Below are positions 30,232 to 39,057 of a stretch of 53,444 nucleotides of DNA, piece after piece (position 1 is the stretch's first letter; every line of letters starts with the position of its first letter). The translations under genes were made by a program, and so were the position numbers. This DNA is from Chromatiaceae bacterium (GTDB lineage: Bacteria; Pseudomonadota; Gammaproteobacteria; Chromatiales; Chromatiaceae), in the NCBI GenBank assembly GCA_022340805.1, contig JAJDNF010000009.1:1-53444 (forward strand), read 5' to 3'. The notes under the pieces were generated by a model that saw only the letters and a program-made list of their open reading frames with translations, was not told the origin of the DNA and searched no databases.

Positions 30232-32342
30232 TGCTCGCCGCACTGCGCAAACCCCTGGCCCTGTTCACACTGGTGTTGCTGGGGCAGCTCGGTGTGTTGC
30301 TGGGCGCGCATGGGCTCGGCGGATTGACCCTGCGCGGCAGCCTGCTCGCGCTGGCGATGTCCGCGGCAGTCAGCCTGGCCTGGGATTTCGCCGTACAGCG
30401 CCCGTTGCGGCGCGGTCTCGGCCGACTCGAGGACCGGATGCGCCGCCTGTCGGCCCGCGCGCTGCCGCCCGTCGACCAGGACCCGGCCGCCGGCGACTCC
30501 AGCACCCAGGCCCTGCACCGCATGCTCGCCACCCGGCAAAAGCGCATTGCCGCATACACGCGTCGACTGCGGCGTGAACTCCAGCGTTTCAGGGCGATCT
30601 ACCGGCACTCGCATGACGCGGTGCTGATCTTCGACCCGAGCGACGGCCGCCTAGTCGACTGCAATCCGCGCACGGCCGAGTTCCTTGGCATCGCCCCCGG
30701 CAAGCTCAAGGGCATCCACCTGGCCGAGCTGCACGACGAAGAAGAACCCTTCCTGCGCAGCCTGGTCGACGAGGTGATGGACCATGACCAGGGCCGTTCG
30801 GTGCGCATCAATTATCGTGCCGCCGACGGGCGTATCATCCCGGCCGAGGTATCCGCATCGCGTATTCAGCTCGACACCGGCAACCTGCTGCTGTGCATCG
30901 CGCGCGATGTGAGTGACCGTGAACACGCAGCACAGCGTATCCAGCATCTTGCCTATCACGACACCCTGACCGGCCTGCCGAACCGCACCCTGCTTACCGA
31001 CCGGGTCAGTCGCGCGCTCGCCCGCGCGCGCCGTACCGGGCAGATCGGCGCCCTGCTATTCCTCGACCTCGACAAGTTCAAGCGCATCAACGACTCCCTG
31101 GGACACTCGATCGGTGACGAACTGCTCAAGGAGCTGGCGCTTCGACTGCGCAATACGCTACGCGAAGAGGACACAGTCGCACGCCTCGGCGGTGATGAGT
31201 TCGTCGTGCTGCTTGAGGGGCTCGGCCGACAGCAGGAGCAGGCGGTGGATAAGGCACGCGAGATCGCCGACAAGATCCGCGGGGTGTTCGTCGACGAATA
31301 CCGGCTCGATGGCCACGAACTGTACGTGACCGCAAGCATCGGCATCGTCACCTTTCCGCGCGACGGCGACACGGTCGATACGCTGTTGCGGCACGCCGAC
31401 ACCGCCATGTACCACGCCAAGGGGGCGGGTCGCGACGGCGCTCGGGTATTCGAACAACAGATGGACGAGGCCGCCATCTCGCGCCTGCGGCTTGAGAACG
31501 AGTTGCGCATAGGTCTGCGTGACCAGCAGTTCGAGTTGTATTTCCAACCGGTGCTGAAAATCCGCGACGGCCACGCGCTGGGCGCGGAGGTCCTGCTGCG
31601 CTGGCGCCACCCAAGCTCCGGGTTGATATCACCGACCGAGTTCCTGCCCTATATCGAGAACTGTGCCTTGATGCTGAAACTGGATGACTGGGTGCTGACC
31701 GAATCCTGCCGCCTGTTGGGCGAGGTGCAGCAGGACCCCGAGTTGCAAACACCGGAATGCCTGGCAATCAACATCAGTCATCAACAGTTCCATCAGCCGG
31801 ACTTTGTCGCGCGCGTCAGGGCGATCGTGGACCAGACCGGCGCCGACCCGCGGCGCCTGCAGTTCGAGATTACCGAGACCATACTGATCAAGGACACGCG
31901 AGATTCCGTGCAGCGAATGAACGCCCTCAAACAGCTGGGCATACGCTTTGCGATCGATGACTTTGGCACCGGCTATTCCTCACTGTCCGACCTGCGCCAA
32001 CTGCCGATCGACACGCTGAAGATCGATCGCGGCTTCGTGCGCGATATCAACAGTGATCCGAACGATGCCGCGATCGTAAAGGCCATCCTCTCGATGGCCA
32101 GGCATATCGGGCTGAACGTGATTGCCGAAGGTGTGGAGACACGTGAGCAGCTGCAGTTCCTGCGCGAGGCGGAATGCACCTATTACCAGGGCTATCTTGG
32201 CCGGCCGCCGCTGTCCGGCGAGGCGTTCCGTGAAGAGATCAGGTTCAATGCCGAGCTGTACGCGGCCGCAGACATGCCCCTACCGGCTGCAACCGGCCTG
32301 CGGTCGCGGGAATTGCCGGTACTGCGGGCATCGAACGATTGA
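30231..32342 (+). CDS. Membrane PAS-GGDEF-EAL c-di-GMP signalling protein
   Basis: 703 aa. Two N-terminal helices (about 10-30 and 36-55) anchor it without a sizeable periplasmic domain. A linker helix leads to a PAS domain (about 118-230), then GGDEF (about 238-408) and EAL (about 418-675). The cyclase signature GGDEF (320-324) is intact and the inhibitory RxxD site stands five residues before it (REED, 311-314). The phosphodiesterase signature is EVL (453-455) instead of EAL, but AINISHQQF, FEITE, DDFGTGYSSL, IAEGVET and QGYLGRP are kept. Both activities are therefore possible. Translation seems coupled to the 20-aa upstream frame. Confidence 0.94.
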   Translation: MLAALRKPLALFTLVLLGQLGVLLGAHGLGGLTLRGSLLALAMSAAVSLAWDFAVQRPLRRGLGRLEDRMRRLSARALPPVDQDPAAGDSSTQALHRMLATRQKRIAAYTRRLRRELQRFRAIYRHSHDAVLIFDPSDGRLVDCNPRTAEFLGIAPGKLKGIHLAELHDEEEPFLRSLVDEVMDHDQGRSVRINYRAADGRIIPAEVSASRIQLDTGNLLLCIARDVSDREHAAQRIQHLAYHDTLTGLPNRTLLTDRVSRALARARRTGQIGALLFLDLDKFKRINDSLGHSIGDELLKELALRLRNTLREEDTVARLGGDEFVVLLEGLGRQQEQAVDKAREIADKIRGVFVDEYRLDGHELYVTASIGIVTFPRDGDTVDTLLRHADTAMYHAKGAGRDGARVFEQQMDEAAISRLRLENELRIGLRDQQFELYFQPVLKIRDGHALGAEVLLRWRHPSSGLISPTEFLPYIENCALMLKLDDWVLTESCRLLGEVQQDPELQTPECLAINISHQQFHQPDFVARVRAIVDQTGADPRRLQFEITETILIKDTRDSVQRMNALKQLGIRFAIDDFGTGYSSLSDLRQLPIDTLKIDRGFVRDINSDPNDAAIVKAILSMARHIGLNVIAEGVETREQLQFLREAECTYYQGYLGRPPLSGEAFREEIRFNAELYAAADMPLPAATGLRSRELPVLRASND

Positions 32343-32352
32343 TGCGGTCTGA

Positions 32353-32550
32353 CTACTCCGCGGCCCGCAGCATCTCAAGCCGCATGCCGAGTTGTTGCTC
32401 CAGGAAGCGGATAAGCGCTTTTTCATAGCCGCAGTCGCCGTCCGGTCCGATCTGCTCCAGGCGCAGTTCGATCGTTGCGATCTCTTCCCTCAGCCGCCCG
32501 GCCGTGAACCTTACGCGGCGGTGCTCAGCCAGTCTTCGTTGTGCGCGCAT
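32353..32550 (-). CDS. Hypothetical 65-aa protein
   Basis: Reads MRAQRRLAEHRRVRFTAGRL..., ending MRLEMLRAAE; charged and almost wholly helical, probably coiled coil, no signal or membrane segment. ATG 32550 has AGGGA nine bases upstream; an in-frame ATG at 32598 is possible. It ends ten bases from the convergent GGDEF-EAL stop. I do not recognise the family. Codon pattern looks like its neighbours. Confidence 0.55.
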   Translation of the reverse strand: MRAQRRLAEHRRVRFTAGRLREEIATIELRLEQIGPDGDCGYEKALIRFLEQQLGMRLEMLRAAE

Positions 32551-32620
32551 GTCGTCTATTCCCTGTTTGTCTGCGCTGCGATCGTAGTCGACCAACATGA
32601 AACGGCTGTTACACCTAGTG

Positions 32621-33790
32621 CTAGTCTCGCCGCAGCGCATCGCTTACCGCGATCGGGGTCGGGAAACGCAGTACCACCAGGTAGGACGAGACCAGGAAGG
32701 TCAGCAGGGTCGAGAGCTGGATCAGATACGACGCCTTGGCACCTATCACCCCCTGCTCGAGGGCCAATACCGCCAGCAACAGCGAGAACTCACTCATCTG
32801 GCCCAGGCGATAGCCAACCTCGTGGGAGCGCTTCTCGGATTCTCCGGTACGCAAAAGCAGCCAGCGAAACACGGGCGGTTTGAGCAGCATCAGCCCGCCG
32901 GCCAACACCAGGGCCGGCACTATCACCTTGTGGATCAAGCCGATATCGAAGCCTGCACCGAGCGAGAAGAAGAACAGCACCAGGAAAAAATCGCGCAGCG
33001 GCTTCAGGCTCTCGGCAATGAACATCGCAATCGGACTCGACGCCAGCGCGACCCCGGCGATAAAGGCGCCAATCTCGCTCGACAGGCCCAGCAGCACTGC
33101 CAGCTCAGCCATGCCCAGGCACCAGCCGATGGTCACCAGAAAGATATATTCCTGGATCTTGTCGAACTTGCGGATCAGACGGATCAGGACATGGCGTTCG
33201 ACGATCCAGGCAAATCCGATCAGCGCCGGCAGGGCCATCAGCAGCCTGGCCACCTCTCCCAGTTCCATGCTGCCACGCGACAGACCCTGCACAATCAGCA
33301 GCAGGACGATCGCCAACAGGTCCTGCAGCAGCAGGATGCTGACGATGACCTCGCCGGTGCGCTGGTGATGCAGCATCGTCGTCGGCAGCAGCTTCAGTCC
33401 AACTATCGTGCTGGAGAAGGTTGCCGCGGCACCGACCAGCAGGGACTCTTCGAAGGTGAAGCCGAATGCCAGGGAGACGCCGATGCCGAGCGCAGCAAAC
33501 ACCAGCGAGCTGAGCAGGGTCACCTCGGTAGTCTTACTGACCATGCGCAAGAGTTCCTGCGGTTGCAGGTTCAACCCGAGCAGAAACAGCAGGAACATGA
33601 TGCCGAACTCGGAGATGCTGCGGATCAACTCGGGGTCGTTGACCAGACCCAGACCCGAGGGCCCAAGCAAGGCACCGAGCACGATGTAGGCCACCAACAA
33701 CGACTGGCGTGCATACAACGCGGCAGTGGCAAAAACAGCCGCGCCGGTGAAGACCAGAAAAATGGTGAAGACGATTGGATCCTGCTGCAT
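32621..33790 (-). CDS. CPA2-family cation:proton antiporter (no RCK domain)
   Basis: 389 aa, about 12-13 membrane helices. The Kef/NapA-like core is shown by LVAYIVLGALLGPSGLGLV, MFLLFLLGLNLQPQELLRM, AATFSSTIVGLKLL and the conserved LLLQDLLAIVLLL with the family aspartate. The sequence stops after the last helices (LVVLRFPTPIAVSD), so the cytoplasmic nucleotide-binding RCK domain of KefB/KefC is missing. Substrate (Na+ or K+) cannot be told. It stands alone between a terminator and a small gene. Confidence 0.9.
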   Translation of the reverse strand: MQQDPIVFTIFLVFTGAAVFATAALYARQSLLVAYIVLGALLGPSGLGLVNDPELIRSISEFGIMFLLFLLGLNLQPQELLRMVSKTTEVTLLSSLVFAALGIGVSLAFGFTFEESLLVGAAATFSSTIVGLKLLPTTMLHHQRTGEVIVSILLLQDLLAIVLLLIVQGLSRGSMELGEVARLLMALPALIGFAWIVERHVLIRLIRKFDKIQEYIFLVTIGWCLGMAELAVLLGLSSEIGAFIAGVALASSPIAMFIAESLKPLRDFFLVLFFFSLGAGFDIGLIHKVIVPALVLAGGLMLLKPPVFRWLLLRTGESEKRSHEVGYRLGQMSEFSLLLAVLALEQGVIGAKASYLIQLSTLLTFLVSSYLVVLRFPTPIAVSDALRRD

Positions 33791-33842
33791 CGCTCGGCGG
33801 CTTCAGGTAGGCAAGCTCGCACGATAGCAATAAGCCATGCAC

Positions 33843-33869
33843 AAAAAAACACCCGCCAATTGGCGGGTG
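33843..33869 (-). terminator. Rho-independent terminator
   Basis: CACCCGCCAATTGGCGGGTG (33850-33869) is a perfect palindrome followed on the minus strand by seven Ts (33843-33849). It ends the transcript of the small secreted protein and insulates the antiporter gene. Confidence 0.9.
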
Positions 33870-33904
33870 CCTCGGTCAGGACTGACCGTCAGACGCGGCC
33901 GCGT

Positions 33905-34168
33905 CTAGTTGGCCGTACTGAACTTCAGGGACCCGGCGTCAGCCGCCTGGTCGTCTTTCTTGCCGCCCTTCGATTTACAGTGGCTTGCAACCGTTCGGCC
34001 GTCCTTGCGCGTGTAACCCTGCACCCACAGACACTCGCCCTCGACCATGCAGGCGTTCTCCGCCATCCCCTTGCATTGACTGGCGGCGGAAGCAAAAGGT
34101 GACGCGAGCGCCAGACCAACGATCAGCGCCAGATGACAACGGCTGTGGAAGCTATTCAAGACAGGCAT
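33905..34168 (-). CDS. Small secreted cysteine-containing protein
   Basis: 87 aa from ATG 34168, with GGAGAG six bases upstream. The N-terminus is a clear Sec signal peptide (basic start, CHLALIVGLALASPFASA, cleavage after ASA). The mature part has four cysteines (QCKGMAENACMVEGECLW ... ASHCKS), enough for two disulfides, then a lysine/aspartate-rich tail. Family not recognised; probably periplasmic. Transcribed alone and followed by a strong terminator. Confidence 0.7.
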   Translation of the reverse strand: MPVLNSFHSRCHLALIVGLALASPFASAASQCKGMAENACMVEGECLWVQGYTRKDGRTVASHCKSKGGKKDDQAADAGSLKFSTAN

Positions 34169-34255
34169 GTCGTTCTCTCCTTTGAACGTGTAAGACACCG
34201 ATCCTGGTGTCGACGACAAGTCTAACCCTACCCGGGTCGGGTACTCAAGCACGCA

Positions 34256-34996
34256 TCAGCGCGGACAATCCGTCGCCGCGCAGTGGCGACCGTCCGTCCA
34301 GATAGCACCGTTGAACGACGCACCCGTGACACGCGCACCGCCGATTCGCGCACCGCTGAGATCGGCAAAACTCAAATCGGCTGCCGACAGGTCTGCGTTG
34401 GTCAGGTCAGCCTGGCGCAGACTGGCGCCCATCAGCATCGCGGAGTTCAGCTTCGCATACGACAGGTCCGCGCCGCCGAGATCCGCATAACGCAGATCGG
34501 CACCGGCCAGATCCGCCTGGCCAAGTTGGGATCCAGTCAGGATGACGTTGGCCATATGCGCCTCGCGCAACACTGCACCGGTCATCTGGGCACCGGACAA
34601 CTGGCAGCCCTCGAGGAAGACGCCGGGCGCCGGGGCAATCGAACAGTCCCGCACGGTCTCTTGCTTATCAGATCCGGTCATCGAGACCCCGACGATCAGC
34701 ACGATCACCAACAGCACCACGACCCCAATAGTCCACAGCGCCTTGCGGCGTTCGTCCTTGCGTTGGGCGTCTTGTTCGGCGGACAGACCGGCATCCTCCA
34801 CCCGCATCTGCAACGGCACCACCTCGGGCACGCTGCCGAGCCGCCGCCAATCGGACTTGTCCGCGCTCACCTGGTCATCCAGCCCCAGTCGGCCTTCAAG
34901 CACAAAGTGCCGGACCCGGGTACTGCTGAACGGGCCACGCACGACAGCACCGCGGCGCACGAACCACTCCAGCCCGCTACCTTTGGCCGCACTCAC
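34256..34996 (-). CDS. GYF-like / pentapeptide-repeat membrane protein
   Basis: 246 aa from GTG 34996. An N-terminal GYF_2-like domain (about 8-60: LEWFVRRGAVVRGPF, then LEGRLGLDDQVS and DWRRLGSV) precedes a charged linker, one membrane helix (about 88-107, IGVVVLLVIVLIVGVSM) and a pentapeptide-repeat region (about 127-235, pattern A(D/N)LxxADL such as ADLAGADLRYADLGGADL). The ending WTDGRHCAATDCPR resembles other pentapeptide proteins. The start is uncertain: AGGAG lies 11 bases upstream. Topology should put the GYF-like part in the cytoplasm and the repeats in the periplasm. Function unknown; head to head with fliK. Confidence 0.8.
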   Translation of the reverse strand: MSAAKGSGLEWFVRRGAVVRGPFSSTRVRHFVLEGRLGLDDQVSADKSDWRRLGSVPEVVPLQMRVEDAGLSAEQDAQRKDERRKALWTIGVVVLLVIVLIVGVSMTGSDKQETVRDCSIAPAPGVFLEGCQLSGAQMTGAVLREAHMANVILTGSQLGQADLAGADLRYADLGGADLSYAKLNSAMLMGASLRQADLTNADLSAADLSFADLSGARIGGARVTGASFNGAIWTDGRHCAATDCPR

Positions 34997-35084
34997 GGTC
35001 TCGAGAACTCCTGCACCCCATAATGTTGCAATTATCGGCCAGACTGCCGATAACTTGCGCAACACACGACTCTTGGCGGCCCGC

Positions 35085-36260
35085 GTGAAGATCCCGAACA
35101 CACTGCAACCGTTGCTCGACGCCGTCAGCCGCGACCTGCCCGCCCTGGTCAAACAGCTGAAGGTCGGACAGATCCTCCAGGCGCGTGTGCTCAATGCGCC
35201 GCAACCGGGCGTGCTACGCCTGCAGATCGGCTCCACCGAGCTGCTGGCGCGCAGCCAGGTCGCGCTGCCGCCAGGCAGCACCCAGGCACTCGAGGTCATC
35301 AAGACCCGCCCGACACCCGAACTGCGGGTGCTTCGCGAACCGACCCGTCAGGAGACCCAGCAGCAGGTGGTGCGCTCGGCAATGGCGCGGCAACTGCCGC
35401 CGCAGGAGATTCGACAGGCGGCCGCGGAACTGCGCAGCCATATGCAAACGCCAAGGCAGGTGGAGGCCGCCCGCCAGTTCGTCGAGATCCTGGAGCATGC
35501 GGCCGTCAGGCCCGAGCAACTCAAACCGGCGCAGTTGCAGCGCGCCGTCGCATTGAGCGGCCTGTTTCACGAGTCGCGCATGGCGACCGGCGAGGCCGCA
35601 GAGCCGGCGGATCTGAAGACTCGTCTGCTGCGGCTGGCCGCGCTGCTCAAGGCGGGTGCCCAGATCGACGCACGCGCGGACGTCACGCTGGGCAAGGGGC
35701 TGGAGATCAAGCCAGGCGTCAAGCTGGACCCGCAGGCGCCGGCACCGCCCGGCGCCGATCCATCGGCCCAGGGCCGCGATCCTGCCAGTGACTCTCTGCT
35801 CAACCGCCTGGCCCGCCTGGTCGAGGGCGCGGTCTCACGCATCCAGTTGCAGCAGACGGTCGCATTGCCGACCGACGACAACCATCGCCAGGCCTGGCAG
35901 ATCGACCTGCCAATCCGCCTGCCGGACACGACCGAGGACCTGATGCTGCGAATCGAGCGAGATGCAGCCGCGGACGCAGCCGACGGCGCCCCGGGCTGGG
36001 CGGTCAATCTGGCATTTCAGTTCGACAGCATCGGTACGCTGCAATGCCGGATCGCGCTAAACGGCGAGCGGGTCGCGACCACCTTCTGGTGCGAGAGCGC
36101 ATCTACCCAGCAGCGCGTCGAGGCGCGCCTGCCGGTACTCGAAGAGGCGCTCGCGGCACAGGGGCTCGAGGTGGTGCACCTTAGCGGTGTGCTCGGCGCA
36201 CCGCCGGAGCCCCTGATCAGGGTTCCGATGCCCGATTCGCTGCTCGACGAGCGTGCCTGA
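35085..36260 (+). CDS. fliK: FliK-family hook-length control-like protein
   Basis: 391 aa from GTG 35085 (TTG 35073 is an alternative; neither has a good ribosome-binding site). The Ala/Gln/Arg-rich N-terminal two thirds are typical of the poorly conserved FliK ruler region. The C-terminal part (about 285-385: AWQIDLPIRLPDTTEDLML, WAVNLAFQFDSIGTLQCRIAL, VEARLPVLEEALAAQGLEV) matches the Flg_hook domain that switches FlhB export specificity. It is paired with an FlhB C-domain-like gene and no other flagellar gene is present, so it is either a dispersed flagellar gene or an accessory paralogue. Confidence 0.8.
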   Translation: MKIPNTLQPLLDAVSRDLPALVKQLKVGQILQARVLNAPQPGVLRLQIGSTELLARSQVALPPGSTQALEVIKTRPTPELRVLREPTRQETQQQVVRSAMARQLPPQEIRQAAAELRSHMQTPRQVEAARQFVEILEHAAVRPEQLKPAQLQRAVALSGLFHESRMATGEAAEPADLKTRLLRLAALLKAGAQIDARADVTLGKGLEIKPGVKLDPQAPAPPGADPSAQGRDPASDSLLNRLARLVEGAVSRIQLQQTVALPTDDNHRQAWQIDLPIRLPDTTEDLMLRIERDAAADAADGAPGWAVNLAFQFDSIGTLQCRIALNGERVATTFWCESASTQQRVEARLPVLEEALAAQGLEVVHLSGVLGAPPEPLIRVPMPDSLLDERA

Positions 36261-36261
36261 T

Positions 36262-36588
36262 ATGAAACGCGGCAGACAGCTGGTCGGAGGACAGACCGAC
36301 ATCGCCGTGGCGTTGCGCTACGACGGCAAGCGGGCACCGCGTGTCACCGCCAAAGGCGAGAAGCTGCTCGCCGAACAGATCGTCGAGGCCGCCCAGCAGG
36401 CCGGCGTCCCGCTTTACCCGGATCCCGAGCTGGCGATGATCCTGTCACAGATACCCCTTGGCGAGGAGATCCCGGACAATCTGTACAAGGCAATCGCCGA
36501 GGTCATCGCGTTTGCCTACATCCTGGCCGGCAAGCTTCCCGAGGGCTTTGTACCGCCGGGCGGCTCCGAGGGGTCCGACAGCCACTGA
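36262..36588 (+). CDS. FlhB cytoplasmic-domain-like protein (FlhX/YlqH type)
   Basis: 108 aa, soluble. It aligns with the part of FlhB after its self-cleavage site: IAVALRYDGKRAPRVTAKGEKLLAEQI, PLYPDPELAMILSQIPLGEEIP and AIAEVIAFAYILAGK. The NPTH cleavage motif expected just before IAVALRYD is replaced by GQTD, so autocleavage is not possible or needed. Such stand-alone proteins can interact with the flagellar export gate in other bacteria. The ATG lies one base after the fliK stop; a GTG at 36253 would overlap it. Confidence 0.85.
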   Translation: MKRGRQLVGGQTDIAVALRYDGKRAPRVTAKGEKLLAEQIVEAAQQAGVPLYPDPELAMILSQIPLGEEIPDNLYKAIAEVIAFAYILAGKLPEGFVPPGGSEGSDSH

Positions 36589-36649
36589 GCCAAGCACGTC
36601 TGACGCGGCATATCCGTTGTCGGCACGGTCACTGCCGATCAGACTGACA

Positions 36650-37051
36650 TCACCGGGGCGGCAAGCCCTGCTGCAACCGGAACCTGTTCAACTGATAGCG
36701 CTGCTCGAGCCGAAACTGGTGCAGCTGATTGATCGCATCCAGGCGCGGCTGCGGGCCAGGCACCGGCTCGATCCCGGTACGGTGGTTCAGCCACAGCAGT
36801 TCGCGGCGCTGCATTTCCTGCAACTGCTGTTGATCGGTCTGCTGCTGGCGGTTGAGTCGCTCGCGCGCGACCTGCTCCTGCGGCGTCTGCGTGGCCTCCG
36901 GAAACACATAACGCCGCTGGATCTCGCTGAGCTCCTGCTGGCTGGCCTGATCGAGCTGCATCAGTTGCGACATGTTCGCCGGAGGCCCGGCTGCAACAGC
37001 GCCCCGGCTCAATGACAGGCACACGAAGATAAACGCGGGCGTCCTACGCAT
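36650..37051 (-). CDS. Secreted glutamine-rich hypothetical protein
   Basis: 133 aa from ATG 37051. A Sec signal peptide (RRTPAFIFVCLSLSRGAVAA) precedes a hydrophilic, helical region rich in Gln, Arg and Leu (QQELSEIQRRYVFPEA, RLNRQQQTDQQQLQEMQRR, HQFRLEQRYQLNRFRLQQG). No known domain is recognised; probably a periplasmic coiled-coil protein. An earlier ATG at 37081 is possible but would put charged residues before the signal. It is convergent with the FlhB-like gene. Confidence 0.65.
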   Translation of the reverse strand: MRRTPAFIFVCLSLSRGAVAAGPPANMSQLMQLDQASQQELSEIQRRYVFPEATQTPQEQVARERLNRQQQTDQQQLQEMQRRELLWLNHRTGIEPVPGPQPRLDAINQLHQFRLEQRYQLNRFRLQQGLPPR

Positions 37052-37159
37052 GGCTCGCTCCTGATCGCGGGCGCCCGGCACGCCATCCCCGCCGGGGGCG
37101 AACAGGCCAATCGACGACGGACACTATCGCGGATCGCCGGAGCAGACGCAGCCTGCGGC

Positions 37160-37939
37160 TCAGTGTGCCAGGATCTGGCTGAGAAACAGCTTCGTCCGAT
37201 CCGACTGCGGATTGTTGAAGAATTCCTCGGGCTCGTTCTGCTCGATGATCTCGCCGCCGTCCATGAAGATGACCCGGTTGGCCACCGTCTTGGCGAAACC
37301 CATCTCGTGGGTCACGCACAACATCGTCATGCCACTCTCGGCCAGCTCGATCATGGTGTCGAGCACCTCTTTGATCATCTCCGGGTCGAGCGCCGAGGTC
37401 GGCTCGTCGAACAGCATGATGCTCGGATTCATGCACAGACTGCGCGCGATCGCGACCCTCTGCTGCTGGCCGCCCGACAGCTGGCCTGGATACTTCTTCG
37501 CCTGTTCAGGGATCTTGACCTTCTCGAGATACTTCATCGCAGCCTGTTCCGCGTTCCGGCGCGGTTCCTTGCGTACCCAGATCGGCGCCAGGCAGCAGTT
37601 CTCGAGGACCGTCAGGTGCGGGAACAGATTGAAGTGCTGAAACACCATGCCGACCTCGCGGCGGATCTGGTCGATATGCTTGACGTCGTCGGTCAACTCC
37701 GTGCCATCGACGATGATCTGCCCGTCCTGATGCTCCTCGAGCCGGTTGATGCAGCGGATCATGGTTGATTTGCCAGACCCCGAAGGCCCGCAGATGACGA
37801 TGCGCTCGCCCTTGTCGACATTCAGATTGATGTCCTTGAGCACATGGAACTGCCCGTACCATTTGTGCACATGCCGCATTTCGACCATCGGGCCCGCGGG
37901 GGCAGCCGGATCGGAGCGGGAATTACTCGAGTCAGTCAT
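37160..37939 (-). CDS. aapP: Amino-acid ABC transporter ATP-binding protein AapP
   Basis: ATPase of a polar amino-acid importer, 259 aa. Walker [10 protein letters not shown] (51-59), Q-loop [22 protein letters not shown] signature [16 protein letters not shown], Walker [15 protein letters not shown] and switch histidine in CVTHEMGFA are all present. It closely resembles the GlnQ/AapP class. GGAG precedes its ATG; it is the last gene of aapJQMP. Confidence 0.95.
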   Translation of the reverse strand: MTDSSNSRSDPAAPAGPMVEMRHVHKWYGQFHVLKDINLNVDKGERIVICGPSGSGKSTMIRCINRLEEHQDGQIIVDGTELTDDVKHIDQIRREVGMVFQHFNLFPHLTVLENCCLAPIWVRKEPRRNAEQAAMKYLEKVKIPEQAKKYPGQLSGGQQQRVAIARSLCMNPSIMLFDEPTSALDPEMIKEVLDTMIELAESGMTMLCVTHEMGFAKTVANRVIFMDGGEIIEQNEPEEFFNNPQSDRTKLFLSQILAH

Positions 37940-37954
37940 GCTTTACTCCGGACG

Positions 37955-39052
37955 CTAGCGGGCGTGGCCCGTATTCAACTTGCGCTCCAGCGCGAGGCTG
38001 TAACGCGACATGCCGAAACAGAAGATCCAATACACGAAGGCCGCAAACAGCAGGCCCTCGATCGCATAGCCGAGCCAGTTGGGATCGGCCAGCGCGGCCT
38101 GGATCATCGCCAGCATGTCGAACAGGCCGATGATCAGGACCAGGGTGGTGTCCTTGAACAGCGCGATGAAGGTGTTGACGATGCCCGGGATCACCAGCTT
38201 CAGCGCCTGCGGCAGGATAATCAGGCTCATGCTCTTCCAGTAACTCAGACCGAGCGCCTGTGCCGCCTCGTACTGGCCCTTCGGAATTGCCTGCAGGCCA
38301 CCGCGCACGACCTCGGCCATATACGCCGACTGGAATAGCGCAATGCCGATCATCGCCCGCAGCAGCTTGTCGAAATGGGTCCCCTCGGGCAGGAAAAGCG
38401 GCAGCATCACCGACGACATGAACAGCACCGTGATCAGTGGTACGCCGCGCCAGAATTCGATGAATACCACCGACAGTGCCTTCACGATCGGCATGGTCGA
38501 GCGCCGACCCAGCGCCAGCAGAATCCCCAGCGGCAGCGAGGCGGCCATACCGACCGAGGAGAGCACCAGGGTCAGGGTCAGGCCACCCCAGCGGCTGGTC
38601 TCGACGTATTCGAGACCGAACACGCCACCCGAGAACAGGTAGAACGCGATAACCGGATAGCCGAACAGGATGAACAGTCCGAGCCACAGCTTTGCGCGGA
38701 AGCGCTTGATGAACAGAGGAATCATCAGCAACACCAGCAGCACCGCAGCAAGGTTGATGCGCCAGTATTCGCTCTCCGGATACAAACCGTACATGAACTG
38801 GTTCAGGCGGACACTGACGAACACCCAGCAGGCACCCCCACTGTCACAGGCGTCGCGCGTTTCGCCCACCCAGTCCGCCTTGATCAGCGACCAATCGATC
38901 AGCGGCGGGATCGTCAGGTACAGCAGATAGGCCGCAGCGAGCGTCAACAGCGAGTTCGCCCACGACGAAAACAGGTTGGCGCGCAGCCAGCCGATCACGC
39001 CCACGCTGGTCGAGGGCGGCGGCAGATCGGGATGCGGGGTATGCGTGGTCAT
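37955..39052 (-). CDS. aapM: Amino-acid ABC transporter permease AapM
   Basis: 365 aa, with extra N-terminal helices before the permease core, as in the Rhizobium AapM type. The core domain (about 155-355) has the EAA loop GQYEAAQALGLSYWKSMSLI that docks on AapP. The periplasmic loop near residue 70 carries two cysteines (RDACDSGGACW). Its ribosome-binding site (AGGTAGG) overlaps the aapQ stop. Confidence 0.95.
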   Translation of the reverse strand: MTTHTPHPDLPPPSTSVGVIGWLRANLFSSWANSLLTLAAAYLLYLTIPPLIDWSLIKADWVGETRDACDSGGACWVFVSVRLNQFMYGLYPESEYWRINLAAVLLVLLMIPLFIKRFRAKLWLGLFILFGYPVIAFYLFSGGVFGLEYVETSRWGGLTLTLVLSSVGMAASLPLGILLALGRRSTMPIVKALSVVFIEFWRGVPLITVLFMSSVMLPLFLPEGTHFDKLLRAMIGIALFQSAYMAEVVRGGLQAIPKGQYEAAQALGLSYWKSMSLIILPQALKLVIPGIVNTFIALFKDTTLVLIIGLFDMLAMIQAALADPNWLGYAIEGLLFAAFVYWIFCFGMSRYSLALERKLNTGHAR

Positions 39053-39057
39053 CGGGC

